Shown in pieces: positions 23,603-32,882 of a DNA stretch of 64,000 nucleotides. The DNA lies in contig JADJJY010000004.1 in NCBI GenBank assembly GCA_016706275.1, forward strand, positions 62,001 to 126,000, given 5' to 3'. The position numbers and the translations under genes are program-made. This stretch comes from Chloracidobacterium sp. GTDB taxonomy: Bacteria > Acidobacteriota > Blastocatellia > Pyrinomonadales > Pyrinomonadaceae. Numbering within the stretch: position 1 is the stretch's first letter; the number at the start of each line of letters is the position of its first letter. The notes beneath the pieces were generated by a model that did not search any database, had not been told where the DNA came from, and worked only from the letters and a program-made list of their open reading frames with translations.

Positions 23603-25092
23603 ACCCGAAACAATAGCGTCCTGACGCGGTCACGCTCGGCATCGCCAAGCTCGAAACCAGCCTCGTCATAAACCTCAGAAAGCCCTGCCAACGCCACGGC
23701 CAGGCTACTCTCATCACGGATCCCGCCGATGGCATCAATACTCTCGACCGCCAGCTCTCTCGCTCGCTCCGTGTTGCCGTAAGCCGCAAACCGCGTCGCC
23801 AGCTCATTCAAAGCACTTGAGCGAGAGGCAAGCTGCGGAACGGTTTCTACCAAATCGATAGCCGCTTCGAGGTCGGCAATGGCGGCGTCCTTATCGCCAC
23901 GATTCTCCTTTGCATCGGCGACGGAGATCCGAGCAAACACACGATTTGCGGGTTCCGCTATCAACTCAAGTGTACTCGCCGCGAGCGTATCGTCATTTTG
24001 GATCGTCAGGATCTGGGCGATCTGCGTCAGAGATGACATTTGTTCGTCAGGGTCTTGAGTTTCACGGGCGATCTCGATGCCGCGTTCCGAGTTACCAAAT
24101 CCGGCAAACTGAACGGCGATAGACGAGATCAGAGCGTTCCTTGCTCGGCTGTCGCGCGTTTCAAATTCCCGCTGCGAAGCGATGATCTCGTGAGCCTCAT
24201 CAAGTGCCTCAAGTGCATCGTCTTTCTGATCTTTTTTCCAATAATCACGCGCAAACCCAAGCAAAGCAGAAGCCATCTGTGTCTTGTCGGTCACAAGGTC
24301 AAGCGTCCTGTCGGCAAGGTCGGTGCTTCCCGCGTAGAGAAAGCCGAGCGCACAATTGACTAGGAAGAAATCTTGGTGAGTATTATCGAGTACCTCGGCG
24401 AAGCCTTTTGCTGCGTCAAAAGTCTCGATAGCCTTATCGCTCCGTTTTGCCTCAATAAAAAGGCTGCCGATGTCGCACATGGCACGTATCTTTTCCTCGT
24501 CATGCTCGATCTCAGTCGCGGATGTAAGCGCAAGGTCAAGCATATCGGCTGCTTTAACTGTGTCGCCAGCCTCGATCTTTGCCGAGGCGATCTGTTGCAA
24601 TGCAATGGCCCGAGCGGTAGGAAAATCAATGGTTTCGAGCGTTGCCAGCGCACCTGTGTCGTCACCTTTTGCAGCCTGATCGACCGCGATCGCTCCGGTC
24701 ACGAAATCTGTATGCTCCATCTGTCCGGCGATCTTTCGAGCCTCTTCCGGCTGCCCTTTGGCGGCTGCAATTAACGCCAGCTGCTCAAATGCCTGTGACC
24801 GCATACCCAGATCTTCAACGGCGTCTGCCAATTGCAGTGCGTATTCGTCATCATCAGTCTCGGCACATTTTGCAGCGACGAGTATCAATATCTGATCGCG
24901 AGAAAACGGCTCGGCCACCTCATTCGCTAGCTCGGCGGCAAGATCGACGTTTCCCTTGGCGAGGTATAGTGGCACAATGGCTTTCATCGCCTCAGCGTGG
25001 CCATCGGAGCTTTTGATGTTCTCTGCGAGAAACGCCGCGGCCGAAAGCAGATCGCCCTCAGCCTGTTCTAGTGAAATAAAATGTTCAGCCAT
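23596..25092 (-). CDS. Cytosolic alpha-solenoid (TPR-like) repeat protein
   Basis: 498 aa, no signal peptide or membrane segment. The whole protein is built from helix-turn-helix units of about 34 residues with TPR-like spacing (for example DQILILVAAKCAETDDDEYA, ALQLADAVEDLGMRSQAFEQ) and is very acidic. No catalytic motif. Probably a protein-interaction scaffold; no partner is evident. It overlaps lysA tail to tail by 7 nt. Upstream in the same direction lie the HAD hydrolase and FAD oxidase genes (5-nt gap), so these three form an operon. Confidence 0.7.
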   Translation of the reverse strand: MAEHFISLEQAEGDLLSAAAFLAENIKSSDGHAEAMKAIVPLYLAKGNVDLAAELANEVAEPFSRDQILILVAAKCAETDDDEYALQLADAVEDLGMRSQAFEQLALIAAAKGQPEEARKIAGQMEHTDFVTGAIAVDQAAKGDDTGALATLETIDFPTARAIALQQIASAKIEAGDTVKAADMLDLALTSATEIEHDEEKIRAMCDIGSLFIEAKRSDKAIETFDAAKGFAEVLDNTHQDFFLVNCALGFLYAGSTDLADRTLDLVTDKTQMASALLGFARDYWKKDQKDDALEALDEAHEIIASQREFETRDSRARNALISSIAVQFAGFGNSERGIEIARETQDPDEQMSSLTQIAQILTIQNDDTLAASTLELIAEPANRVFARISVADAKENRGDKDAAIADLEAAIDLVETVPQLASRSSALNELATRFAAYGNTERARELAVESIDAIGGIRDESSLAVALAGLSEVYDEAGFELGDAERDRVRTLLFRVQ

Positions 25093-25097
25093 ATTTC

Positions 25098-25790
25098 TTA
25101 AACAAAAACACGTCGGATCGATTCCGGCATCCAGTCTCGAAGATCCTTAGCGATAGCAGCCGCACCGGCAGCACGCAGTTCACCCGCTGAAACCGTATTT
25201 GTAACACCAAGAGCAGGCAGATCAGCGGCTCTCGCAGCTTGAATTCCCGGCACCGTGTCCTCGATGACCAAACATTCGCCATGCGTCATCGGCAGGTGCC
25301 CCTGCTCTATTCGGTGCAGATCGAGCTTGTTAAACCCAGCACGGTAGCATTGCGGGTCGGGCTTACACGCATCAACGTCTGTTGCACTGACAATGACCGA
25401 AAAGTGTTTAGCCATCCCTGCTCGTTCCAAAACGTGCTCGATCTGTGTGCCGCGTTCCATACTGACAACGCCGAGAGCAAATTCGTGCGACATCTTTTCG
25501 ACAAAATCGCCGATGCCTTCAAACAGCGGCAATTTGTCGCCAACGATCTCTTGCCATTTGCCAAACTTTGCATCAATGATCTCATTGACCTTTTCGTCAG
25601 TGACGGTTTTGCCCCGCCGCTCGTATGCTGCATGGACAAACGTGCGGTCATCCATCCCGTGCGAAGCCGCATAATCATCTGCGGTCAGTTCGACGCCCTC
25701 AGCCGACAGCAGTTCCTGATACGCCCGCATCTGGATCGGTTCGTCATCGATTATGACGCCATTAAAATCAAACAATATTGCCTTTATCAT
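25098..25790 (-). CDS. HAD-superfamily hydrolase, beta-phosphoglucomutase-like
   Basis: 230 aa. Motif I is LFDFNGVIIDDEP: the nucleophile Asp is present but the usual second Asp of DxD is Asn (DFN). Motif II is a Ser/Thr in VVSMERG/IVSATD, and motif III/IV is VIEDTVPGIQAARAAD with CKPDPQCY upstream. The cap between residues about 15 and 85 is the helical type of the phosphoglucomutase/phosphatase subfamily. DFNG variants recur in this subfamily, so it may still be active, but the general acid/base role would be altered. The gene overlaps the FAD oxidase by 4 nt (coupled translation). Confidence 0.85.
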   Translation of the reverse strand: MIKAILFDFNGVIIDDEPIQMRAYQELLSAEGVELTADDYAASHGMDDRTFVHAAYERRGKTVTDEKVNEIIDAKFGKWQEIVGDKLPLFEGIGDFVEKMSHEFALGVVSMERGTQIEHVLERAGMAKHFSVIVSATDVDACKPDPQCYRAGFNKLDLHRIEQGHLPMTHGECLVIEDTVPGIQAARAADLPALGVTNTVSAGELRAAGAAAIAKDLRDWMPESIRRVFV

Positions 25791-27283
25791 AAATAACTCT
25801 CGTCAAACATATTCCCACGTCCCAAGATACGTTTCGGGTCAAATGCCCGTTTAATATCTGCCATCTCGTTCAGATATCGCTCGCCCATCATCGCCGCCAG
25901 ATATTTTCGCTTTAATTTTCCGATGCCGTGCTCCGCAGAGACACATCCGCCGAGCATGATCGCGTGAGCGATACACCGGCCATAAATATGACGTGCACGT
26001 TCGTTTTCCTCAATGTTTTTTGGAAATAAATTGAGGTGCAAATGACAATCCCCGATGTGTCCAAAAATAACATGGTCAATCCCGCTCGGCCCGCATTGGT
26101 CTTCGTAAAATTTGAGCAAAGACCGAAACTCTCCGACCGGCACGGCCATATCGCTTGAGATCTTTCGAAACCCGCTACGCGAATAACGTTCGTTTGCTGC
26201 GAGCGGCAGAGCATGCCTAAACGCTCTCATCTTTTCGCGATCCTGTGCGTTGGTTGCAAACCATGAATTCTCCAGATCGGCATTATGCGTTTCGAGCAAT
26301 TTATTCCACTGTTCAAGCAGAGCGTCCTCGGTATTATCCGTTGTCTCCTGCTCAAAAAAGATAGCTCCCGCAGCATCCGGCGTTTCGGGAAATTTCTCCG
26401 CGATAAACTTTAACGCATTTGAGTCAAAATACTCTATTAACGACGCATCAAGGGCCATCTGGTGGTCAGAACCGGGAGCGATAGCGACTGGGTTCTTAGC
26501 CGATGAGAATGATGCATCTCTAGCGGCATCAACGAACGCCAATAGATCGACCTCATGATCAAAAAACACGATCCCGCTAAAGAAGCCTTCGGGCTTTGGC
26601 AGCAGCGACAACTCTATCTCTGTAATAACCCCAAGCGTGCCTTCGCTGCCGATGAATAGATCTATTGCATCCAGCGGTTGCGCGTTAAAATATCCGCTCA
26701 CATTCTTTCGCACGTTTGGCCGTTCATATGTCGGGACCCTGATCGAGGTCTCACCGATCACGATCACGCCTTCGTCCGACGAAACATATTCGCCTCGGCG
26801 TATATTAACGAGATCGCCGGATGCCAGCACGACCGTTAGCCGCTGGACATATTCGCGCGTTGCCCCGTATTTGAAGCTCCTCGCCCCTGACGCATTCGTC
26901 GCGACCGTGCCACCGATCTGACAACTCCACTCGGTCGGGTCCGGCGGATAAAACAAACCGTCAGCCTCGACCGCCTTTTGCAGTTCGCCAAGTATCACGC
27001 CGGGTTCGACTACCGCCAACTTCGCGTCATTGTCTATACTCTTGATCTTATTTAGCCGTTCGAGCGAGATGACATATCCGCCAAACGGTATCGAGCCCCC
27101 GACCGTTCCTGTCCTTGCTCCGGAAATTGTCACGGAAATGCCCTGTTCGTTTGCATCGCGAAGGATGGCGGCTATCTCATCCGTGCTTTCCGGGATGAAC
27201 AGACGCTCGGCGTTACCACCCTGCATATTGCTGGAATCGGTTAGATAATTTTGTATGTCTTCGAGTTGGGTTTTTACCTGCAC
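25787..27283 (-). CDS. FAD-linked oxidase, GlcD/D-lactate dehydrogenase type
   Basis: 498 aa. The N-terminal half is a PCMH FAD-binding domain (TISGARTGTVGGSIPFGG, GQIGGTVATNASGARSFKYG-like segment at about 125-145). The C-terminal half is the FAD-oxidase C domain with HIGDCHLHLN and the closing SAEHGIGKLKRKYL. Known substrates of the family are D-lactate, glycolate and other 2-hydroxyacids; a choice cannot be made here. The HAD phosphatase next door would fit phosphoglycolate-to-glycolate salvage followed by oxidation, a plausible but unproved pairing. No export signal. Confidence 0.88.
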   Translation of the reverse strand: MQVKTQLEDIQNYLTDSSNMQGGNAERLFIPESTDEIAAILRDANEQGISVTISGARTGTVGGSIPFGGYVISLERLNKIKSIDNDAKLAVVEPGVILGELQKAVEADGLFYPPDPTEWSCQIGGTVATNASGARSFKYGATREYVQRLTVVLASGDLVNIRRGEYVSSDEGVIVIGETSIRVPTYERPNVRKNVSGYFNAQPLDAIDLFIGSEGTLGVITEIELSLLPKPEGFFSGIVFFDHEVDLLAFVDAARDASFSSAKNPVAIAPGSDHQMALDASLIEYFDSNALKFIAEKFPETPDAAGAIFFEQETTDNTEDALLEQWNKLLETHNADLENSWFATNAQDREKMRAFRHALPLAANERYSRSGFRKISSDMAVPVGEFRSLLKFYEDQCGPSGIDHVIFGHIGDCHLHLNLFPKNIEENERARHIYGRCIAHAIMLGGCVSAEHGIGKLKRKYLAAMMGERYLNEMADIKRAFDPKRILGRGNMFDESYL

Positions 27284-27335
27284 ACAACGGATTATACAAA
27301 AGACAAACGCCGCCTGCTAACTCAGGCGATTCCGA

Positions 27336-29324
27336 CTAGATATATTGCAGCTCACGCTCACGCAGATATTTCATCTTATCGCGGATCTCCGCCGCCTGTT
27401 CAAATTTCATCTCTTTGGCGGCGTGACGCATATCGGCTTCGAGTTGGGCGATGGTTTCCTTGAGCTGCTTTGGCGAATATTCTTCGAACGACTCGATATC
27501 CAGAGGCACCTTAAAGTAATCTGCCTCGTACGCCGTGACGAGCGTCGCGTCGATCGATTTGATGATCGTGGTCGGCGTTATGCCGTGCTCAGTGTTGTAT
27601 TCCTCTTGTATCTTGCGGCGGCGCTCGGTCTCAGAGATCGCGTATTCCATCGACTTGGTGATCTTATCTGCGTAAAGGATCGCCTTGCCGTCCGAGTTGC
27701 GGGCAGCCCGACCCATCGTCTGGATAAGCGAGCTTTGCGAACGCAAAAATCCCTCTTTATCGGCATCGAGGATAGCAACCAGCGACACCTCAGGCAGATC
27801 GAGGCCTTCGCGTAAAAGATTGATGCCCACAAGCACATCATATTCACCACGACGCAGATCGCGGAGTATCTTGATCCGTTCGAGCGTGTGTATGTCGCTG
27901 TGCAGATAACGCACCTTAACGCCGACCTCGGCGAAATATTCGCTCAGGTTTTCGGACATGCGTTTGGTCAATGTCGTGACCAATACGCGTTCGTTACGTT
28001 CAGCTCGCAGGCGGCACTCTTCGAGCAGGTCGTCGATCTGGCCCTTGACCGGACGCACTTCGACGACCGGATCGAGCAGGCCGGTCGGGCGAATGATCTG
28101 TTCGATCACCTCGCCCTCGACCTTTGTCAGCTCATACGGCCCCGGCGTTGCCGATACATATATTGTCTGGCCGACACGCTCTTCAAACTCCTGAAAGTTT
28201 AGCGGCCGGTTATCTCTTGCACTCGGCAAACGAAAACCGTATTCGACGAGCGTTCCCTTGCGCGACTGATCGCCCTTAAACATCGCACCCAATTGCGGGA
28301 TCGTCTGGTGCGACTCGTCTATAACCATCAAGGCATTCGATGGCAAATAATCGAGCAGCGTCGGCGGCGGTTCGCCGGGTAATTTGCCGGTCAGATGCCG
28401 TGAATAATTCTCAATGCCGCGGCAAAAGCCCATCTCTTTCATCATCTCAAGGTCATACATCGTCCGCTGATGTAAACGCTGTGCCTCGACGACCTTGCCC
28501 TCGCCGACGAGATATTTTTCATGCTCGTCCAGCTCCTTGCGAATCGTCTGGACGGCGCGTTTGACGACCGGTTTGGTCATCACATAGTGAGTTTTTGGAT
28601 AGATGGGCACACGAGTTTCGTGTTTTGTAATGACCTCGCCCAACAGCGGGTCGATCGTGTAGATTGCATCGATCTCGTCACCCCAAAATTCGATCCGATA
28701 GGCCTGATCCTGATAACTCGGATACAACTCGACCACGTCGCCGCGCACACGGAAAGACCCGCGTTCAAAATCGACGTTGATCCGCTCATACTGCAATTCG
28801 ACCAGCTTTTGCAAAAACTCCTCGCGCTTGATCTTCATCCCCGGCTCGATAAAGATAAGCATCCCAAAATATGCATCCGGATCGCCAAGTCCGTAGATAC
28901 ACGAAACGGACGCAACGACGATCACATCGCTACGTTCGAACAGCGCTCGGGTCGCAGACAGACGCAGGCGGTCGATCTCTTCGTTGATGGTCGCTTCTTT
29001 TTCTATGTAGAGATCCGCTGCGGGAACGTACGCCTCGGGCTGGTAATAGTCGTAGTACGAAACAAAATACTCGACCGCGTTGTCGGGGAAAAATGTCTTG
29101 AATTCCTGATAGAGCTGCGCTGCAAGCGTTTTGTTATGCGCGAGCACCAGCGTCGGCCGCTGTGTTTGCTCAATAACGTTAGCGATCGTAAACGTCTTGC
29201 CGCTGCCTGTGATGCCGAGCAGCACCTGATCCTTGGTGCCGTCGTTCAGATTCCCGACGATCTGTCTTATTGCTTCGGGCTGGTCGCCCTTTGGGGTATT
29301 TTCAGAAATGAGACGGAATTGCAT
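27336..29324 (-). CDS. uvrB: Excinuclease ABC subunit B
   Basis: 662 aa, normal length for UvrB. Helicase Walker A is GITGSGKTFTIANVI (about 39-53), the damage-probing beta-hairpin region contains YYDYYQPEAYVP (about 92-103), and the later helicase motifs include TTLTKRMSE and QTMGRAARNSDGKAI. The C-terminal UVR motif (LEADMRHAAKEMKFEQAAEIRDKM region) binds UvrC. Function: UvrA-loaded damage verification in nucleotide excision repair. It appears to be a single-gene unit; no LexA box was recognised upstream. Confidence 0.97.
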   Translation of the reverse strand: MQFRLISENTPKGDQPEAIRQIVGNLNDGTKDQVLLGITGSGKTFTIANVIEQTQRPTLVLAHNKTLAAQLYQEFKTFFPDNAVEYFVSYYDYYQPEAYVPAADLYIEKEATINEEIDRLRLSATRALFERSDVIVVASVSCIYGLGDPDAYFGMLIFIEPGMKIKREEFLQKLVELQYERINVDFERGSFRVRGDVVELYPSYQDQAYRIEFWGDEIDAIYTIDPLLGEVITKHETRVPIYPKTHYVMTKPVVKRAVQTIRKELDEHEKYLVGEGKVVEAQRLHQRTMYDLEMMKEMGFCRGIENYSRHLTGKLPGEPPPTLLDYLPSNALMVIDESHQTIPQLGAMFKGDQSRKGTLVEYGFRLPSARDNRPLNFQEFEERVGQTIYVSATPGPYELTKVEGEVIEQIIRPTGLLDPVVEVRPVKGQIDDLLEECRLRAERNERVLVTTLTKRMSENLSEYFAEVGVKVRYLHSDIHTLERIKILRDLRRGEYDVLVGINLLREGLDLPEVSLVAILDADKEGFLRSQSSLIQTMGRAARNSDGKAILYADKITKSMEYAISETERRRKIQEEYNTEHGITPTTIIKSIDATLVTAYEADYFKVPLDIESFEEYSPKQLKETIAQLEADMRHAAKEMKFEQAAEIRDKMKYLRERELQYI

Positions 29325-29398
29325 CCTTTAATCATAACTAAAGGAAACGCAAAAATCGAGAGCAGATTAGTGACTTGGTTAGCTTTTGATAGATCGGG

Positions 29399-30646
29399 CT
29401 AGGCCGGAACGTGTTCAAAACTCTTGATAGTGTCCGTTAAACGATCCATCACATCCGTCGGAAACGTATTGCTAGTGCGAAGTTCGTTCAAACTATCGAG
29501 CGAACGCTCGTCCTTGACGGATCTCAGCACATGCAGGAGCGCAAATTTAACGCGCTCGTCGCGATGCTCCCGGATCGCCGAAAAGATCTCTTCGGTTTCG
29601 CCCGCTTTGATGAGCATTGCGACCAGAACAAATGCCTCATAGGCGATCTTCAGATCGTCATGCACCAGCCTTTCAAATGCTTTCAATACGATTCCGGCTT
29701 CGACCGCAGCTCTCGCCGCGTGACGCATGCGAAATTCATCGTTCGTTTCGAGGATGCGTTTCCATGCGTCGGCACGGTCAAAATTTAAGCGAAACAACCC
29801 ACGCGCGGCGGCAGCCCTGACCTCACGGGTCGGGTCTGCACAGGCCAGCAAGATGGGCTCGAATACGGATTCGTGGTCAAAATCGGTTAATGTCGTAACC
29901 GCTTTCGAACGAAGATTTGCGGACAGATCGTACAAAGCTATCTGTGACAGAGCCTCGATCGAGTTTTGCGTGCGAAAAGCCGACAGGATCTTTACCGCCA
30001 ATTCGCGGATGCTCTCGTCTTCCTCGTACTCCTCGTTTGCCTGTTCGATCGCATTTAACAACGATTGGTCATCAGATATCGGCAATATCTCGAATTTCTT
30101 TGAAGGCACAAGCTCGCTAAATGAATTGATCGGCAACTGTGCATATTGCAGCTTGCGCATCTTTTCCTGAAAGATCTTTGTGTCGAGATTGGCTTCGTCA
30201 ATGCCCGCGGAGTTCGTTGCGGTGATACCGGTCTTCCGTTTAACACCGCCTTTTTTCATATCAAACGTCACTTTAGACGGGCCCGATCCAGACTTTTTAG
30301 CTTTTCGCAGCCACTCAAGTTCTTTTTCGGCGTCTACGCCTTCCATGTCGTAGCTTTGATTGTTGTAATAATCTTGATAACGGCTGCCGTAATTATATTG
30401 CGGCTGATCCTTACCTTTCCGGCTTCGCCGCCATAAAAATACAGCCGCGGCCAGCGATGCGAAGACCACAAAGCCCATCGTGTACCACATGCGGTCACCT
30501 GAGCCATCGACAAACTCTTTTTCCTTTTCGGCAAGCGACTGCTGTGCCGCGACGTTTACCACAAAGGTGCTGGCCGCTAAGAGCAGCCATAACAAATATT
30601 GCTTTTTATTAAAATTACCTTTCATGTATGGGAATCGCTTAAACAT
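29399..30646 (-). CDS. Exported/membrane HEAT-repeat protein
   Basis: 415 aa. A signal-like segment (about 14-34, ending VAAQ), a second membrane segment (about 54-69) followed by RRSRKGK, then a long hydrophilic linker and an all-helical C-terminal half with HEAT-type repeats (DLSANLRSKAVTTLTDFD, DPTREVRAAAARGLFRLN, RMRHAARAAVEAGIVL). The topology puts the HEAT repeats in the cytosol if the second segment spans. An alternative start at 30625 would shorten the N-terminus by 7 residues; neither start has a good ribosome site. Function unknown. Confidence 0.7.
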   Translation of the reverse strand: MFKRFPYMKGNFNKKQYLLWLLLAASTFVVNVAAQQSLAEKEKEFVDGSGDRMWYTMGFVVFASLAAAVFLWRRSRKGKDQPQYNYGSRYQDYYNNQSYDMEGVDAEKELEWLRKAKKSGSGPSKVTFDMKKGGVKRKTGITATNSAGIDEANLDTKIFQEKMRKLQYAQLPINSFSELVPSKKFEILPISDDQSLLNAIEQANEEYEEDESIRELAVKILSAFRTQNSIEALSQIALYDLSANLRSKAVTTLTDFDHESVFEPILLACADPTREVRAAAARGLFRLNFDRADAWKRILETNDEFRMRHAARAAVEAGIVLKAFERLVHDDLKIAYEAFVLVAMLIKAGETEEIFSAIREHRDERVKFALLHVLRSVKDERSLDSLNELRTSNTFPTDVMDRLTDTIKSFEHVPA

Positions 30647-30878
30647 ATAAATTCAGCGATAACTGGGTGAGATATCTGTGCGACGCGGGGACGGCCTGCT
30701 GTTCTATGACAGACGACCAATTACAATTATGCATATTCCGTCGTCATTTGTCACCACAAATTTCAACTTTGTTTATAAAGTTTCAACACAATACGTGTTC
30801 CAGAATATGTTTGTATGTTTGACGGGCTTTACGGTCAGTATAGGTTCGTAATAAAGTTGTTTTTTACCCTCCATATAT

Positions 30879-31778
30879 ATGACCGCTTTTTCAACTATTT
30901 CCGAATCACAAATTCCCGGTTTGCATCTCCTGCATCGAGGCAAGGTCCGCGATGTTTATGAGGTCGACAGCGAACGCCTTTTGCTCGTCGCGACAGACCG
31001 TCTATCGGCTTTCGATTGCGTCCTGCCCACACCGATCGAAAAGAAGGGCGAGGTGTTGACCACGCTGTCGGCATTTTGGTTCGACCGACTAACATCCATC
31101 ACGCCTAATCATCTGATAACGGCCAACATCGACGACATGCCCGCCCCGATCCGCGACCACGAAGAGTTACGCGGACGCTCGATGCTGGTCCATCGTACAG
31201 AGGTTTTCCCAGTCGAGTGCGTCGTTCGTGGGTACCTCGAGGGTTCGGGTTGGAAAGACTATAAAGCAACGGGAACGGTTTGCGGCCATGAACTGCCTCG
31301 CGGTCTGCAGCAATGCGACCGGCTGCTGGCGCCGATCTTTACACCCGCGACCAAAGCCGCGACCGGCCACGACGAAAACATTACCCAGCTCGAATTCTTA
31401 AAGATCCTCGGCAAAGAGACCGCCTCCCGGCTAAAAGCCCTGACGCTCGCGATCTACGAAAACGCCCGCGAATATGCGCTGACCAAGGGCATCATCATCG
31501 CCGACACCAAATTTGAATTTGGATTGGATGCTAAAGGTAATATCTTGCTGATCGACGAAGTTCTGACGCCTGACTCTTCGCGGTTTTGGGACGCCGCGAC
31601 ATACGAACCGGGCCACGCTCAGCCGTCGTTTGATAAACAGTTTGTCCGCGAATATCTCGAAACGCTCGTCTGGGACAAAACGCCTCCCGCGCCGCCGCTC
31701 CCCGACGAGATCGCAAAAGCAACCTCCGACCGCTATATCAAAGCGTACGAACTGCTTTCGGGGAAGACATTTGAGTAG
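30879..31778 (+). CDS. purC: SAICAR synthase
   Basis: 299 aa, the long bacterial/yeast-like form. Motifs: LLHRGKVRDVYEV near the start, ATDRLSAFDCVLP, the signature VECVVRGYLEGSGWKDY (about 108-124), GHDENITQLEF, and IIADTKFEFGLD with LIDEVLTPDSSRFW at 206-238. Reaction: ATP-dependent joining of CAIR and aspartate in purine synthesis. It stands alone, not in a pur cluster, and ends immediately before a convergent MOSC gene (adjacent stops). Confidence 0.97.
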   Translation: MTAFSTISESQIPGLHLLHRGKVRDVYEVDSERLLLVATDRLSAFDCVLPTPIEKKGEVLTTLSAFWFDRLTSITPNHLITANIDDMPAPIRDHEELRGRSMLVHRTEVFPVECVVRGYLEGSGWKDYKATGTVCGHELPRGLQQCDRLLAPIFTPATKAATGHDENITQLEFLKILGKETASRLKALTLAIYENAREYALTKGIIIADTKFEFGLDAKGNILLIDEVLTPDSSRFWDAATYEPGHAQPSFDKQFVREYLETLVWDKTPPAPPLPDEIAKATSDRYIKAYELLSGKTFE

Positions 31779-32660
31779 TTAGCCGAGCGCAACGATCTCG
31801 CCCCCGACACTAATCGTCGCTCCGGGCGTTTCGGCGATAAGGTTTTGGCCAAATAACACTGCGTTTGCCCCGACGCCGAGAGACTCGTATCGATCCGGAA
31901 TAACGTCCTTTGCCATTCTATAGGTCGCAAGTGTCTTTAACGGCTCTTTACCCGCAAACTCCCCAACCGACTGCTCAACCGTTGTGATAACGCATCGCTC
32001 ACAAGGCTTTGTCGAGCGAAACGCCGCCTCGCCAATCCGTATCTTTTGCCAGGCGTCCTCAGCAAATGCGTCCGTTTCCGCCACGACCAGATTTGGCCGA
32101 AAGCGGTTCATCGGCAGCGGCTCAAACGTAAACTCACCGCCGGGATGTTCCTTTTCGGCATTATTTGCAATTTTCTCGTTCAGATCCGCCAGCGAACCTT
32201 CGCCGATCACCATCAATGGATAGCCATCCGCAAAGCTCACAACATCATCGCCGAGGTTAAATTTCGGGTTAATTCCTCGCCGCGACGTGTCCGGCATATA
32301 AACAAGCTGGCAATTCGTCCCCAACACATCCGAAAACCACTCGCTGACCTGCCCATTATATATCTCAGCGTCACAAACGCTGTTCCAAACGGTCACACGC
32401 CCCCGCTCACCCATGTCCGGCTCAAAGGGCACGTGCATGACGCCATGGCCCTCACTTTCCACTTTCAACTGTCCACTTTCAGCTGCGACAGCTATCGTCG
32501 CCATCCTAGGAAATTCCCTCTGCGTAAAGAACATTCCCTCGCGGTCGGTGAGCATCCAACGGCGATCGTATTGCAGCCCGCGTTCCTCGATAACGGCGGA
32601 ACCCACCGAAATTCCCTTCAGCGACTTGATCGGATAAATGTTTATCTCAGCAATATGCAT
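31779..32660 (-). CDS. MOSC-domain protein, YcbX-like
   Basis: 293 aa from the ATG at 32660 (a longer frame starts in a palindromic repeat and is rejected). The N-terminal MOSC beta-barrel domain shows INIYPIKSLKGISVGSAVI and YDRRWMLTDREG. The MOSC domain has RFRPNLVV and the conserved cysteine in KPCERCVITTV that is expected to hold the sulfurated molybdenum cofactor. Family members such as YcbX and mARC reduce N-hydroxylated compounds. Residues about 59-70 (ESGQLKVESEGH) come from a dispersed nucleotide repeat inserted in frame. Confidence 0.87.
   Translation of the reverse strand: MHIAEINIYPIKSLKGISVGSAVIEERGLQYDRRWMLTDREGMFFTQREFPRMATIAVAAESGQLKVESEGHGVMHVPFEPDMGERGRVTVWNSVCDAEIYNGQVSEWFSDVLGTNCQLVYMPDTSRRGINPKFNLGDDVVSFADGYPLMVIGEGSLADLNEKIANNAEKEHPGGEFTFEPLPMNRFRPNLVVAETDAFAEDAWQKIRIGEAAFRSTKPCERCVITTVEQSVGEFAGKEPLKTLATYRMAKDVIPDRYESLGVGANAVLFGQNLIAETPGATISVGGEIVALG
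32451..32487. repeat. In-frame CACTTTCCACTTTCAACT-type repeat in MOSC gene
   Basis: The stretch is composed of variants of the phrase CCACTTTCAACTG; it encodes a surface-loop-like segment (ESGQLKVESEG). Confidence 0.6.
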
Positions 32661-32668
32661 ATCGGATT

Positions 32669-32742
32669 TTTTACCACATAGGAACATAGGTCACATAGAT
32701 TTTATTCATACTAACTATGTGCTCTATGTTCCTATATGGTTA
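32669..32742. repeat. Palindromic repeat (arms about 29 nt)
   Basis: The left arm (ACCACATAGGAACATAGG followed by TCACATAG) is nearly the reverse complement of the right arm (CTATGTGCTCTATGTTCCTA followed by TATGG), with a 13-nt loop. It lies just upstream of the groE promoter, between divergent genes. Confidence 0.85.
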
Positions 32743-32769
32743 ATTCTTCTTTCCAAACCCCTATAATAC

Positions 32770-32798
32770 TTGACTCTAATGTCAAGATTCCATATACT
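32770..32798 (+). promoter_or_regulatory. groE promoter
   Basis: -35 TTGACT (32770-32775), 17-nt spacer and -10 TATACT (32793-32798). The CIRCE operator starts at the end of the -10, so bound repressor would block transcription. Confidence 0.8.
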
Positions 32799-32822
32799 AG
32801 CACTCATAGATCACGAGTGCTA
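32798..32822. promoter_or_regulatory. CIRCE operator (HrcA site)
   Basis: Perfect inverted repeat TAGCACTC-N9-GAGTGCTA, the CIRCE consensus, located 60 nt upstream of groES. Known: HrcA repressor binds here and releases on heat shock or chaperonin titration. The hrcA gene itself is not in the window. Confidence 0.95.
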
Positions 32823-32882
32823 AAACTTATATTCATCGCTAGTGATCTGCCGTTATTTTACTAAATTAGGAGTAAATCAACT

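Noticed and set aside
28521..29402. 293-codon open frame antisense to uvrB
   Set aside because: Fully contained opposite a certain gene and without recognisable domains.
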